Below, piece by piece: positions 26,516 to 34,783 of a stretch of DNA of 48,868 nucleotides. The stretch is from an uncultured Clostridia bacterium (lineage in GTDB: Bacteria; Bacillota; Clostridia; Peptostreptococcales; Anaerovoracaceae). Numbering within the stretch: the first letter of the stretch is position 1; each line of letters begins with the position of its first letter. The stretch spans positions 1-48,868 of the forward strand of contig CAKQMV010000015.1 of NCBI GenBank assembly GCA_934255135.1. The letters are read 5' to 3'. A model generated the notes under the pieces. It made no database searches, was not told the origin of the DNA, and was given only the letters and a program-made list of their open reading frames with translations. A program made the translations under genes and the position numbers.

Positions 26516-27712
26516 ATGAAGATTTTAAGTATTACAGCACAGAAGCCGCACTCCACAGGAAGCGGCACTTACCTTACAGAGGTGGTTAAGGCACTCGCCG
26601 GCTTAGGACACGAGCAGGCAGTTGTTGCCGGCATTTATGAAGATGATAAGGCGCATTTTCCGGATTCAGTTGGATTCTATCCGGTTTTTTTCAGTGAGGA
26701 GTTTCCTATTGTGGGAATGTCGGATGTTATGCCATATCCGTCGCAGCTTTACAGTCGCATGAGCGAGGCTGATGTTGAGCATTTCAGAATGATGTTCGAG
26801 CCTGTTATAAAGAAGGCTGCAGCGGAGCTTCAGCCCGATATCATTTTCTGTCATCACCTTTTTCTACTTACTTCAATTGTAAGAGAGATGTTTCCTGATG
26901 CTGTGATCTATGGACTTAGCCATGGAAGTGACCTTCGTCAGTTCAGACAGTCAGATAATCTTAGGGATATCGTAAAACCAGGAATTGCAGGACTTGATAG
27001 AGTTTATGCACTCCACGCGGAACAGAAGAACGTGATTAAGGAGCTTTTTGGCATAGAGGATGACAGAATATACATTGCGGGATCAGGTTACAATTCAGCA
27101 ATATTTAACCGTGATCTTCGCGGCGAGATGGATGTCGATGAGATTCCGGTAAGAATTGCTTTTGCGGGAAAGCTTTCTCGCGCCAAGGGTATTCTCGAAT
27201 TCATGGAGGCCGGTCGTATTCTTGCGGGCGACCCGGAGTTTCCGGAGTTTGTAATTTCGCTTGCAGGCGGATGCCAGGACAATGAGGTTCTTAACGCGGT
27301 GAAGGAACAGCCTTTTGCCGAGTACGTAGGAATGCTTAATCAGATTGAGCTTTCGGTAATGCTTCAGAAGTGTGATGTTTTCGTTCTCCCTTCTTATTAC
27401 GAAGGACTTCCTCTCGTGCTGATGGAAGCAATGGCGTGCGGTGTCGTTCCGGTCTGCACCGATCTTCCTGGCGTGAAGGACTGGGTTGAGAAATCAATCA
27501 ACGGCAGCACGGCAGTTTTCGTTGAAAGACCTGAGATGGTAAGCGTTGACGAGCCCGCGGAAGAAGCGAAACCGATTTTTGCCCGTAACCTCGCAGAAGC
27601 CATCAAGATTGCGTACCAGACACAGGTATGCATCAAGGACGGGTGCATCCCAGAGCCTGACACCGAAGCGGTAAGCTGGGCTGCATGCGCAGAGAGAATT
27701 TTTGCACAATAA
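26516..27712 (+). CDS. Glycosyltransferase family 4
   Basis: A 398-residue GT-B glycosyltransferase. The N-terminus KILSITAQKPHSTGSGTYLTEV has the acceptor-side Gly-rich loop; the donor side has IAFAGKLSRAKGILEFMEA and the E-x7-E region YEGLPLVLMEAMACG (~302-316). GT4 enzymes transfer sugars from nucleotide or phospholipid donors; the substrate cannot be told. There is no lipid or polysaccharide cluster around it. The ribosome site (AGGA, 12 bases away) is weak. Confidence 0.9.
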   Translation: MKILSITAQKPHSTGSGTYLTEVVKALAGLGHEQAVVAGIYEDDKAHFPDSVGFYPVFFSEEFPIVGMSDVMPYPSQLYSRMSEADVEHFRMMFEPVIKKAAAELQPDIIFCHHLFLLTSIVREMFPDAVIYGLSHGSDLRQFRQSDNLRDIVKPGIAGLDRVYALHAEQKNVIKELFGIEDDRIYIAGSGYNSAIFNRDLRGEMDVDEIPVRIAFAGKLSRAKGILEFMEAGRILAGDPEFPEFVISLAGGCQDNEVLNAVKEQPFAEYVGMLNQIELSVMLQKCDVFVLPSYYEGLPLVLMEAMACGVVPVCTDLPGVKDWVEKSINGSTAVFVERPEMVSVDEPAEEAKPIFARNLAEAIKIAYQTQVCIKDGCIPEPDTEAVSWAACAERIFAQ

Positions 27713-27753
27713 TTAATACAAGCAACTGACAAGAACATTTATAGATACGAGAC

Positions 27754-27797
27754 GGCCTACATTGAAATCGAATTGGGATTTCGGTGCGGGCTGTTTT
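27754..27797 (+). terminator. Intrinsic terminator of the glycosyltransferase gene
   Basis: A long imperfect stem running from GGCCTACATTGAAATC to GATTTCGGTGCGGGCT with G-U pairs, followed by GTTTTAG. Confidence 0.65.
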
Positions 27798-27861
27798 AGC
27801 TTGCTATTGATATTTTTTAGCAAATCTTTTTACAGAATAATCATACTGCACAAAAATTTCC

Positions 27862-27870
27862 GTGGTATAA
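27862..27870 (+). promoter_or_regulatory. Extended -10 promoter of the tandem aldolase gene
   Basis: TGG-TATAAT, an extended -10 element with a perfect hexamer; no good -35 box is seen. Palindromes overlap and follow it: CCGTG / CACGG around the -10, then ACGG-TAG-CCGT at 27874-27884. Confidence 0.55.
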
Positions 27871-27926
27871 TCTCACGGTAGCCGTTAGTGGTTACTGACT
27901 ATACTAATTCAAGTGAGGTTCACTTT

Positions 27927-29102
27927 ATGGATATATCAACAGCAAAGCAGGTTTTAGAGAACGGATCTAGAGGCTTCAGACCCGGACAGAGCAAGGTTTA
28001 CGGTCAGATTGCACTCCGCGTGGATAATGACTTCTACCTTATGACTAAGGAGAATATTATTCTTTCGAAGATAAACAAGAAGCGTGATATCGACGTGTGT
28101 GACATGAATTCTGGAGACCTCGGCGTACTCTTCCACAGCAGACCTGATATCAATGCGTTTGTTTTTGCGTGCACTGAAGCATCGGTACTTGCAAGCCGTG
28201 ACAGAAACGAGATCAGATCGTCTCTTGATGATTTCTCAGAGATAGTAGGTTCTAAGGCGCAGATTATCAATGAGTTTTCAATTGATAAGTGCATGAAGGT
28301 TCTGAAGGATTCGTCTGGCTGCATCATCAAAGGAGCTGGCATCGTTGGAGTCGGAGCAACTATCGAGGATGCTGTATCATGCGTTCAGATCATTGAGAAG
28401 TGCTGCAAGGCTGAGCTTTCAACTAAGAAGCTCGGCGAGCTTAAGTACATTCCAGCTAAGGACGTTGAGCTCTGCAGAGATTTCTATATAAACAAGTACT
28501 ACAGAATGAATGACGAGGCATTCGTTGAGGTAATCGACTTTGACGAGAGCGAGTTCGAGATTCGTAACAGCATGATTGAGTTCGGTAAGCAGATCTGCAG
28601 AGACGTCCTCGTATTTGGAACATGGGGCAACATTTCTGTAATGATTAACGACGATGAGATGCTGATTACTCCTTCTGGTATGGACTATTTCAGAATCAAG
28701 CCTGAAGACATCGTCAAGGTCAACTTCAAGGATCTGACTTACAACCCTAATCAGAGAATTCCAAGCCGAAACTATAAGCTCCATGCGAGAATGTACAGAG
28801 AGCTTCCAGGCTGCAAGACTATTGTACATACTCACTCAGCTAACCTAAGCTGCTTTGCTGCAGCGCACGCAGGCTTTACTATCGCAGATCCTGCAATGAA
28901 GGAGCTTATCGGTGATGTGCTTGTAACGGATTACTCTCTCGAACACGAGAGCCACTTTAACGATAACGCAATTGAGAAGCTCCGCCTGAGCCATGCAGTA
29001 ATTCTCGCCAACCACGGCGCGATATTCTATGGTCCGACAACAGAGCTTGTGCTCGCAATCGCTAATGCAGTAGAGAACACCGCAGCAGCGATACTTAAAT
29101 AA
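27927..29102 (+). CDS. Tandem class II aldolase/adducin-fold protein
   Basis: A 391-residue protein made of two aldolase/adducin-like halves. The C-terminal half (from ~195) is a normal class II aldolase with WGNISVMI, TPSGMDYF, zinc ligands in IVHTHS (His301, His303) and LANHG (His363). The N-terminal half aligns by eye with it: PDINAFVFACTEASVLA matches the HTHS strand and CIIKGAGIVGVGATIEDAV matches the LANHG strand, but all three His are replaced (Phe, Cys, Ala), so that copy should not bind zinc. The family includes fuculose-phosphate aldolase and ribulose-phosphate epimerase. ATG at 27927 follows GAGG inside a hairpin (AAGTGA / TCACTT). Confidence 0.87.
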   Translation: MDISTAKQVLENGSRGFRPGQSKVYGQIALRVDNDFYLMTKENIILSKINKKRDIDVCDMNSGDLGVLFHSRPDINAFVFACTEASVLASRDRNEIRSSLDDFSEIVGSKAQIINEFSIDKCMKVLKDSSGCIIKGAGIVGVGATIEDAVSCVQIIEKCCKAELSTKKLGELKYIPAKDVELCRDFYINKYYRMNDEAFVEVIDFDESEFEIRNSMIEFGKQICRDVLVFGTWGNISVMINDDEMLITPSGMDYFRIKPEDIVKVNFKDLTYNPNQRIPSRNYKLHARMYRELPGCKTIVHTHSANLSCFAAAHAGFTIADPAMKELIGDVLVTDYSLEHESHFNDNAIEKLRLSHAVILANHGAIFYGPTTELVLAIANAVENTAAAILK

Positions 29103-29108
29103 GACTAA

Positions 29109-29146
29109 AGCGACTGACAGCATTATTGCTACCAGTCGCTTTTTTG
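29109..29146. terminator. Bidirectional intrinsic terminator
   Basis: An 8-bp stem AGCGACTG / CAGTCGCT followed on the plus strand by TTTTTT, lying between the convergent aldolase and cupin genes. The opposite strand has a weaker TTTAG tail. Confidence 0.8.
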
Positions 29147-29156
29147 TTACTTTATT

Positions 29157-29513
29157 TTATTCATACATAACCAGTGCAAGGAACTTCATATGTCTGTCGC
29201 TCACGTTTGTGATTGAGTGTCCTTCGCCAGGGAATGTAAATGTTACATCTCCCGCATTCAGAGTAACAACTGTTCCATTGTCATCGTACTCAGCGGTTCC
29301 TTCCATGATGTAGTAAACCTCGCCGTCGCCCTGGTGAACATGGTATCCAACGCCTGAACCAGGCTCAAGTGTGATTACATTAAGAAGGCGTCCCTTATTC
29401 CACAGATCCTCGTCGCACTCCGCAAGCTTTCTTGCAATAATCTCGCCAGGACCGCCCTGTGCTTCCTTAGTTACAACAACATTCTGGTCTTCAACCTTTC
29501 TCACAATACTCAT
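29157..29513 (-). CDS. Cupin domain protein
   Basis: A 118-residue single-domain cupin. Motif 1 is GVGYHVHQGDGEVYYIMEG (G-x5-H-x-H-x3-4-E) and motif 2 is AGDVTFTFPGEGHSITN (G-x5-PxG-x2-H-x3-N), both with the metal-binding residues present. Such proteins bind a metal and often act as sugar or small-molecule isomerases or sensors. A perfect AAAGGAGGT precedes the ATG. It is last in a run with RarD and an FMN protein, whose functions give no shared pathway. Confidence 0.88.
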   Translation of the reverse strand: MSIVRKVEDQNVVVTKEAQGGPGEIIARKLAECDEDLWNKGRLLNVITLEPGSGVGYHVHQGDGEVYYIMEGTAEYDDNGTVVTLNAGDVTFTFPGEGHSITNVSDRHMKFLALVMYE

Positions 29514-29542
29514 TATGATACCTCCTTTACCGAATCATAATT

Positions 29543-30013
29543 CTAATGAATCTTGCATGTCCACTCGCGAACATCAAGCCTTATAACTAATGTGTTCTTA
29601 AGGACTTCTTCTTTGTATTCAAATGGTCCTTCACTGCCAAAAACATTATTCATCACCGCGTCAAGTCCTGCTTCGATATCTGCTCCTTCGCAGATCGTTA
29701 CATCAGCAGTTCCCATAACAGATGCATAATACATTGTAGAATCACAGCCACTTTCGCCAAGATGACTTCGGTGACTTCCGTCAAGTTCGAAGCTCACGGA
29801 CTTCACCTTACTGCAAAGAGCCTCCGCCTTGCGTCCGCTCTTCGCCCCGTGAAAATAAAACGACAGCTTCTCGCCATCCGACTTAAATCCATAATTTACA
29901 GGACAGATATAGATTCCATCCCCATCGTCAAACGCAATTCTAAGAACATCGTTTGCACTTACAACCTCAAGCATTCTGCCAAAATCTGTAATCTCTCTAT
30001 CTCTTCTTCTCAT
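29543..30013 (-). CDS. Pyridoxamine 5'-phosphate oxidase-like flavin protein (NimA-type)
   Basis: A 156-residue split-barrel FMN-binding protein. RRRDREITDFGRMLEVV and YICPVNYGF, then LSFYFHGAKSGRKAEAL, match NimA-like 5-nitroimidazole reductase relatives. Flavin-dependent reduction is the family trait; substrate is unknown. The ATG at 30013 has AAGGAG seven bases upstream and overlaps the end of rarD by 17 bases. The frame stays open upstream to 30109 without a ribosome site. Confidence 0.85.
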   Translation of the reverse strand: MRRRDREITDFGRMLEVVSANDVLRIAFDDGDGIYICPVNYGFKSDGEKLSFYFHGAKSGRKAEALCSKVKSVSFELDGSHRSHLGESGCDSTMYYASVMGTADVTICEGADIEAGLDAVMNNVFGSEGPFEYKEEVLKNTLVIRLDVREWTCKIH

Positions 30014-30905
30014 TTCGAATCTCCTTGAACTGCCCATAGCTGAAGAAACCAAGTCCCAGCCAGATAATCGCAAAACCGATAACCTGCACCATATCCACAC
30101 TTTCACCAAGAAGTGTAATTCCGACTATCAGAGAAAGTGTCGGACTGACGTACTCTAAAAGTCCCAGGTCAAACATGCTGCATCGCTGCGCTGCATATGC
30201 AAAAAGTCCAAGTGGAACCAATGTAAATATTCCGCAAAGGTACAGAAGTGCATACTGGCCCATGCTTGTTGCTGAAGCGATGGCGCCCTTACCGGTCGCC
30301 TCAAGATAAATGATTGCTATAAGTGCCGGTGGTACAAACACCATAGTCTCATATACCAGTGAGATAAGTGGAGGCTGTGAACCATTCTTCTTGATTGCCG
30401 CATAGATTGAGAATGTTGCAGCGAGCATAATCGCAAGTGCCGGAATCTCTCCAAAATGAAGCAGCAGCATGCCAATACTTACAGCCGCAAGAATCATTGC
30501 GATCAGATTGTATTTAGTTACTTTCTCTCTGAAAAATATGATTCCTATAAGGCATATCATCAGTGGCTCGATGTAGTAGCCGAGCGAACACTGAACTACC
30601 TCTCCTGCATTTACACCATAGATATATGTACTCCAATTAATGGTGCAGAAGAGACCCGCAGAGAAATACGTCTTGCGGGTCTCCCTGTCCTTAAGCGGCT
30701 CGAAAATCTCCTTAAAACTGTACGAGAATCTCGCCGCAATCACACTATAAACGAAAACCAGCACAATTCTGTACAGTATTATCACCCAGGAATTTATAGG
30801 TCGAAGTGCCTGCCAGTAAATCGGCAGAAAGCCCCACATGACCATCGCAGCAAGTATGCCGATGATGCCCTTCCTGTGCTCATTCCTATTAATGTTCTTT
30901 TCCAT
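29997..30905 (-). CDS. rarD: EamA/RarD family transporter
   Basis: A 302-residue integral membrane protein with about ten helices in two EamA repeats. GIIGILAAMVMWGFLPIYWQAL at the N-terminus is the RarD hallmark, and GLLEYVSPTLSLIVGI occurs in the last third. RarD proteins are drug/metabolite exporters of uncertain substrate, so 'chloramphenicol-sensitive' is only a family name. It lies between the C_GCAxxG_C_C gene and the flavin protein, in the same direction. Confidence 0.92.
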   Translation of the reverse strand: MEKNINRNEHRKGIIGILAAMVMWGFLPIYWQALRPINSWVIILYRIVLVFVYSVIAARFSYSFKEIFEPLKDRETRKTYFSAGLFCTINWSTYIYGVNAGEVVQCSLGYYIEPLMICLIGIIFFREKVTKYNLIAMILAAVSIGMLLLHFGEIPALAIMLAATFSIYAAIKKNGSQPPLISLVYETMVFVPPALIAIIYLEATGKGAIASATSMGQYALLYLCGIFTLVPLGLFAYAAQRCSMFDLGLLEYVSPTLSLIVGITLLGESVDMVQVIGFAIIWLGLGFFSYGQFKEIRNEKKR

Positions 30906-30951
30906 AATACATAATTCTCACAATACCTCAAAAATCTCGCAAATAAAGAAC

Positions 30952-31359
30952 CTACAGTCCGAGCACCTTCTGTACGGCCTCAACGCCGATAGTGATACAG
31001 TCCGCACAAGGTGTTACAGGTCTTGTTCCACCTGCACCCTTAAGATCGAAACAGATAAGAGCACCTGTCTTCTCAGTAAAGTACTTAAGCATCATTGCAG
31101 AATGTCTTGTAGTCACAGGCTTTGTCTTGCCTGGATGCTCGATATTGCCATCACTGTGGATGAAGCCTGCGAGCACAACAGCTCCAGAAAGCGCACCGCA
31201 CATACCCTTTGCACATCCAAGTCCGCCACCAAAACCTTCACATGCTTTATAAAGCACCGCCTCATCGACACCTACTTCCTCTGCAAAGCTGCAAGCTACT
31301 GCCTGTGCGCAGTTGTATCCAGCCTCATGCTTCACTCTTGCTAGTTCAATCTTATCCAT
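30952..31359 (-). CDS. C_GCAxxG_C_C family (putative redox) protein
   Basis: A 135-residue protein with a conserved Cys pattern: NCAQAVACSF, GCAKGMCGALSGAVVL, and a C-terminal CADCI. The family is found in anaerobes and is predicted to bind a redox cofactor or cluster, sometimes with a C-terminal hydrophobic part. It has AAGGAGG before its ATG and precedes rarD. Confidence 0.9.
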   Translation of the reverse strand: MDKIELARVKHEAGYNCAQAVACSFAEEVGVDEAVLYKACEGFGGGLGCAKGMCGALSGAVVLAGFIHSDGNIEHPGKTKPVTTRHSAMMLKYFTEKTGALICFDLKGAGGTRPVTPCADCITIGVEAVQKVLGL

Positions 31360-31387
31360 ATATATGTTCCTCCTTAAATTTAATAAA

Positions 31388-32161
31388 TTACAGCAATACG
31401 ATGCCGCCGCCCATTCTCAGCGGATTCCTGTTAAACCTGTGCGATGAGAAAAGAACATTCTCACAGCAAGTGCAATGCTCGCTTGTCGTGATATGCTCTT
31501 CCTTCACGCCCGCATACATCAGCATTCTCTTGTTATATGCCTTAAGGTCAATGTAATACTTAAGTCCGTCTGGAGTTTCCTTAGTAGTGTACTCCGGATC
31601 TCTGAACTCCTTAAAGCAAGGCTCGTCCACCTCAAAGCAGCACTTGCTGATTCCAGGTCCGATGTGCACTAGAATGTCCACAGGATCGCAGCCATACACA
31701 CTTACCATCTTCTCGATTGTGACTCTTCCAATTTCATCCGCAGTTCCTCTCCATCCCGAGTGAACCATTCCAACAACTCGCTTCTTCGGATCATAGAAAA
31801 AGAGTGGGATGCAGTCCGCATGTCTCGATGTCAAAAGAACGCCCGGAATGTCCGTAATCGCCCCGTCAACCCCGTCAAAGACGATTCTCTGGCCGCCTAT
31901 AACAGGATTGGAGCCGGAAGCCTCATTCTCCCTCGCCTCGCGAACCATATCCTTGGTAATTACTTCAACGTTCGTACTGTGTGTCTGTCTGTGACCGACC
32001 AAAACAGTATCTTCAAGGCCGAGATCTGCCCAGATTTCGGGGTTATAAAACGGATATTCCGTAGTTGAGCCCTTCTGTGTGGCAAAAAACGCCTTGATTC
32101 CTTCTATATTCTCCAAGATTCTGAGATAATTTCCATCATTAGATAGTCTTTCGTTCTGCAT
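31388..32161 (-). CDS. pgeF: Peptidoglycan editing factor PgeF (YfiH/DUF152, purine nucleoside phosphorylase-like)
   Basis: A 257-residue laccase-domain protein. TSRHADCIPLFFYD, MVHSGWRGTADEIG and HIGPGISKCCFEV hold the His/Cys zinc ligands. YfiH proteins have been described both as multicopper oxidase-like, as peptidoglycan editors and as purine nucleoside phosphorylases. The ATG at 32161 is chosen over the open frame upstream (32263) because it has AAAGGA near it and the homologous region starts there. Transcribed divergently from the NifX-SlyD gene. Confidence 0.88.
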   Translation of the reverse strand: MQNERLSNDGNYLRILENIEGIKAFFATQKGSTTEYPFYNPEIWADLGLEDTVLVGHRQTHSTNVEVITKDMVREARENEASGSNPVIGGQRIVFDGVDGAITDIPGVLLTSRHADCIPLFFYDPKKRVVGMVHSGWRGTADEIGRVTIEKMVSVYGCDPVDILVHIGPGISKCCFEVDEPCFKEFRDPEYTTKETPDGLKYYIDLKAYNKRMLMYAGVKEEHITTSEHCTCCENVLFSSHRFNRNPLRMGGGIVLL

Positions 32162-32195
32162 AATATATCTTTCCTTTGCAATAAAACTAGGAATG

Positions 32196-32245
32196 ATTAT
32201 ATCACAAGAACAACATTTGGAGTAGCTTGGCCCCTGTGATATAAT
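32196..32245. promoter_or_regulatory. Divergent promoters of pgeF and the NifX-SlyD gene
   Basis: Plus strand: TTGGAG (32217-32222), 17 bp, then extended TGA-TATAAT (32240-32245). Minus strand: extended TGA-TATAAT with the -10 at 32201-32196. Both share TGTGATATAAT, and the two initiation regions lie ~40 bp apart, so a protein bound between them could affect both. Confidence 0.7.
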
Positions 32246-32318
32246 GTGTACCATATTGGGCAATTTTATTATTTTTATGTTTAAGCTTTAAACCAATTTA
32301 AAGCAAAAGGAGTATCAA

Positions 32319-33203
32319 ATGAAGGTAGCAGCAACATACAACGACGGCAATATTTTTGAGCATTTCGGGCACTGTGAGATGTTCAAGATTTATGAGATCG
32401 ACCACGGGATGATCAAGTCAGCTCAGACTGTAGTTCCTGAGTGCAGCGGACACAGCGCAATGGCAGACTTCCTCGTATCAAACGGAGTAACTACTCTTAT
32501 CTGCGGTGGTATCGGTGACGGTGCTAAGAGTGCTCTCGATGCTTACGGTATCGATGTTTACTCAGGCGCTGAGGGTTCAGCTGATGAGGCAGTAAGACTT
32601 CTTCTGCGAGGTGAGCTTCCAACTGAGGGAGTTAACTGTGATCACCACAGTCATGACCACGGCGAAGATGGATGCGGCTGCGGTGGCGGCGGAGACTGCG
32701 GAAGCGAGGGCGGAGATTGCGGCTGCGGTGGCGGTTGCGGTGGCTGCGGTGGCGGCGCACCAATGATTTACCTCGAGGGTAAGAACGCAGGTAAGACTGT
32801 AAAGGTTCACTACAAGGGAACTCTTGAAGACGGAACTCAGTTCGACTGTTCATATGACAGAGGCGAGCCACTCGAGTTCATCTGCGGAGCAGGAATGATG
32901 ATCAAGGGCTTCGACATGGCAGTATGTGACATGGAAGTTGGACAGGTTGTTGACGTATCACTCACACCTGACCTTGCATATGGTGAGTACGATCCTAACG
33001 CAATGGTAAGCTTCCCAATCGACCAGATGCCAGGTGCTGAGGACGTTGAGGTTGGAATGCAGGTTTACCTCCAGGATGCAATGGGCAGACCAATTCCTGT
33101 AAAGGTTCACGCTGTAGACGACAAGACAATCACATTCGATGCTAACCATGAGCTTTCAGGCAAGACACTGAACTTCAGAATCGAGCTGCTCGAGGCTAAG
33201 TAA
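32319..33203 (+). CDS. Fusion protein: NifX/NifB-like domain + Cys/His/Gly-rich linker + SlyD-type FKBP isomerase
   Basis: A 294-residue protein with three parts. Residues 1-105 resemble the dinitrogenase iron-molybdenum cofactor binding (NifX/NafY/NifB C-terminal) fold: VAATYNDGNIFEHFGHCEMF, SAMADFLVSNGVTTLICGGIG. Residues 107-146 are low complexity with 8 Cys, 4 His and ~20 Gly, a likely metal site. Residues ~155-294 are an FKBP peptidyl-prolyl isomerase with the SlyD-type insert (VHYKGTLEDGTQFDCSYDRGEPLEF, SLTPDLAYGEYDP, and GRPIPVKVHAVDDKTITFDANHELSGK split by Asp/His). In SlyD proteins the metal-binding Cys/His tail is C-terminal; here it is between domains. A role in Fe or Ni metallocentre assembly is inferred. 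AAAGGAG precedes the ATG. Confidence 0.88.
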   Translation: MKVAATYNDGNIFEHFGHCEMFKIYEIDHGMIKSAQTVVPECSGHSAMADFLVSNGVTTLICGGIGDGAKSALDAYGIDVYSGAEGSADEAVRLLLRGELPTEGVNCDHHSHDHGEDGCGCGGGGDCGSEGGDCGCGGGCGGCGGGAPMIYLEGKNAGKTVKVHYKGTLEDGTQFDCSYDRGEPLEFICGAGMMIKGFDMAVCDMEVGQVVDVSLTPDLAYGEYDPNAMVSFPIDQMPGAEDVEVGMQVYLQDAMGRPIPVKVHAVDDKTITFDANHELSGKTLNFRIELLEAK

Positions 33204-33223
33204 TAAGTACTATAAAGAAGAGA

Positions 33224-33258
33224 AATCCGAAGCTGCGCTTAGCAGCTCCGGATTTTTT
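33224..33258 (+). terminator. Intrinsic terminator of the NifX-SlyD gene
   Basis: A two-part stem (AATCCG / CGGATT outside, AGCTGC / GCAGCT inside) followed by TTTTTT. The next gene converges from the other side. Confidence 0.8.
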
Positions 33259-33263
33259 ATTGT

Positions 33264-33734
33264 CTAGTATATCGTATCCTTTACCGTTTCGTGTAATGCC
33301 TCTATCGCAGGCAAAAGTCCTTTCTCTTCTATCCTTCTGAGATTCCGCTGGATTTCGTCCTGAGAAATCCTACGCCTCACAACCTCTCGCTCTTTAAAGT
33401 GATATTGTGAGTAGAACGCGCGCCTGTCAAGCGTTATTCCGCGCGCGTCGGCCAGAGCTCCACTATTGACCTCGACCGCGTATGCGTGCACAATCTTTCC
33501 GTTGCTTTTTCTGATAAGTACCTCGCCTTGCAGATCCATTGGCTCGTCGTAAAACTTATCAAGCACATACGCCAGATACAGATCACAGTACCCGTGCAGA
33601 AACTCCTCCACGTTGTGCGGCTTGCCGTATTCATCATGAAAGCGCAGCTTGCGAAGTCTCGCAAGCTGCGCTCTTGCCTCTCTGTTCCTGCCACAGCTGA
33701 CCTCTTCAACTCTGGCAATTAGTCCGCTTATCAT
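33264..33734 (-). CDS. Hypothetical protein coupled to a HAD hydrolase
   Basis: A 156-residue, basic, soluble protein, rich in Arg, Glu and aromatic residues, with EVEEFLHGYCDLYLAYVL-like and AFYSQYHFKEREVVRRRISQDEIQRNLRRIEEKG segments that suggest helices. No domain is recognised. Its ATG overlaps the stop of the HAD gene (TAATG at 33734), and it has no ribosome site of its own, so its translation depends on the HAD gene. A partner or regulator role is possible. Confidence 0.65.
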   Translation of the reverse strand: MISGLIARVEEVSCGRNREARAQLARLRKLRFHDEYGKPHNVEEFLHGYCDLYLAYVLDKFYDEPMDLQGEVLIRKSNGKIVHAYAVEVNSGALADARGITLDRRAFYSQYHFKEREVVRRRISQDEIQRNLRRIEEKGLLPAIEALHETVKDTIY

Positions 33735-34327
33735 TATTTTTTAAGTCCCTGCTTTCCAATACCTCTGTATCTGTCATACTTCTTAACCTCTAAGCCAGCT
33801 TCCTTTGCAGCATTAAGAGCATAATCAGAATCGTCATACAGAATTGCATCAGCAGTATCAAATCCCATATCCTGGCACACAATTTCATAAGACTTCCTGT
33901 TGTCCTTGCGAACTCCAATGTCCTCAACCGCATAAACACGCTCAAAAAACTTCATAAGGTCATGTCTCTCAAGAGCTCTGTCAAGGTACACGTGCGGAGT
34001 ATTTGAGAAAACAATCATGCGTGCGCCAGTTGCTGAAAGCTCACTAAGCTCCGAAACAATGCCATCGAATGGCTCGAGCACGCTGTCGTACTGCACCTTA
34101 AGAACCTCGTTCATTCCGCTCATTACAGCGTCAGCGCCGCCCTCAATGCCAAAAGTCTCAGCGATATATTCGTTAGTCTCCGGCACAGACATGTGATCTA
34201 CTGTCTCCGCGAGATCAGCCGGTGCCTCGATTCCGCGTCTCTCAAGAAACAGAGTCGGAAGATTCTCCCACATCGGCATAGAATCCAGAACTGTTCCGTC
34301 AATATCAAAAATATGCAGCTTGTCCAT
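33734..34327 (-). CDS. HAD superfamily phosphatase
   Basis: A 197-residue haloacid-dehalogenase-fold hydrolase. Motif I is IFDIDGTVLDS (the DxD nucleophile and general acid), motif II is VFSNTPHVYLDRAL, and motif IV is ILYDDSDYALNAAKEAG. The Asp nucleophile is complete. This fits phosphoglycolate phosphatase/beta-phosphoglucomutase-like subclasses; the substrate is not known. It lies 12 bases after the thioesterase gene. Confidence 0.9.
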   Translation of the reverse strand: MDKLHIFDIDGTVLDSMPMWENLPTLFLERRGIEAPADLAETVDHMSVPETNEYIAETFGIEGGADAVMSGMNEVLKVQYDSVLEPFDGIVSELSELSATGARMIVFSNTPHVYLDRALERHDLMKFFERVYAVEDIGVRKDNRKSYEIVCQDMGFDTADAILYDDSDYALNAAKEAGLEVKKYDRYRGIGKQGLKK

Positions 34328-34339
34328 TAATTTCTCCTT

Positions 34340-34756
34340 CTACTTCTTAAAAGGCTTTACCGGATAATATAGGTTCATGCTTGTGCAAAGCAGATTGTCA
34401 TCTTCATCGTAAATCTCGCCGATCACACGTGCAAAATTCTTACCGATCTTAATTACCTTTGTCTTGCAGATAATTCTGTCAGTCATCGCAGGTCTTACGA
34501 ACTCAACGTGGCTGTTTACCGTGACAACTACCCTCTTCATAAGGTAAGCCGCGTGTGCACCGGCAAAAGTATCGATCATTGTATATAGCATTCCGCCGTG
34601 AACAGAGCCCGCTACGTTCTTGTGATCCTTCTTAACCTCAAGGATTCCTGTGAACTCAGTCTCAGTGCAGTCTCCGAACTCAAGGCCGGTAAGCTTATAG
34701 AAAGGCATTGCTGTTACTGCCTTCTCCATCATCTTAAATGCGATCTTATTCTCCAT
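34340..34756 (-). CDS. PaaI-type hotdog thioesterase
   Basis: A 138-residue acyl-CoA thioesterase of the hotdog fold. NVAGSVHGGMLYTMIDTFAGAHAAYLM carries the HGG(x)xxxxD signature expected for PaaI/YbgC-like enzymes. Such enzymes release CoA from stalled or unwanted acyl-CoA. The ATG at 34756 has GGGG eight bases upstream; a GTG at 34777 also opens the frame. Its transcript leader contains a hairpin. Confidence 0.85.
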   Translation of the reverse strand: MENKIAFKMMEKAVTAMPFYKLTGLEFGDCTETEFTGILEVKKDHKNVAGSVHGGMLYTMIDTFAGAHAAYLMKRVVVTVNSHVEFVRPAMTDRIICKTKVIKIGKNFARVIGEIYDEDDNLLCTSMNLYYPVKPFKK

Positions 34757-34783
34757 AATAGTACCCCTTTGTTCCACTTTAAA

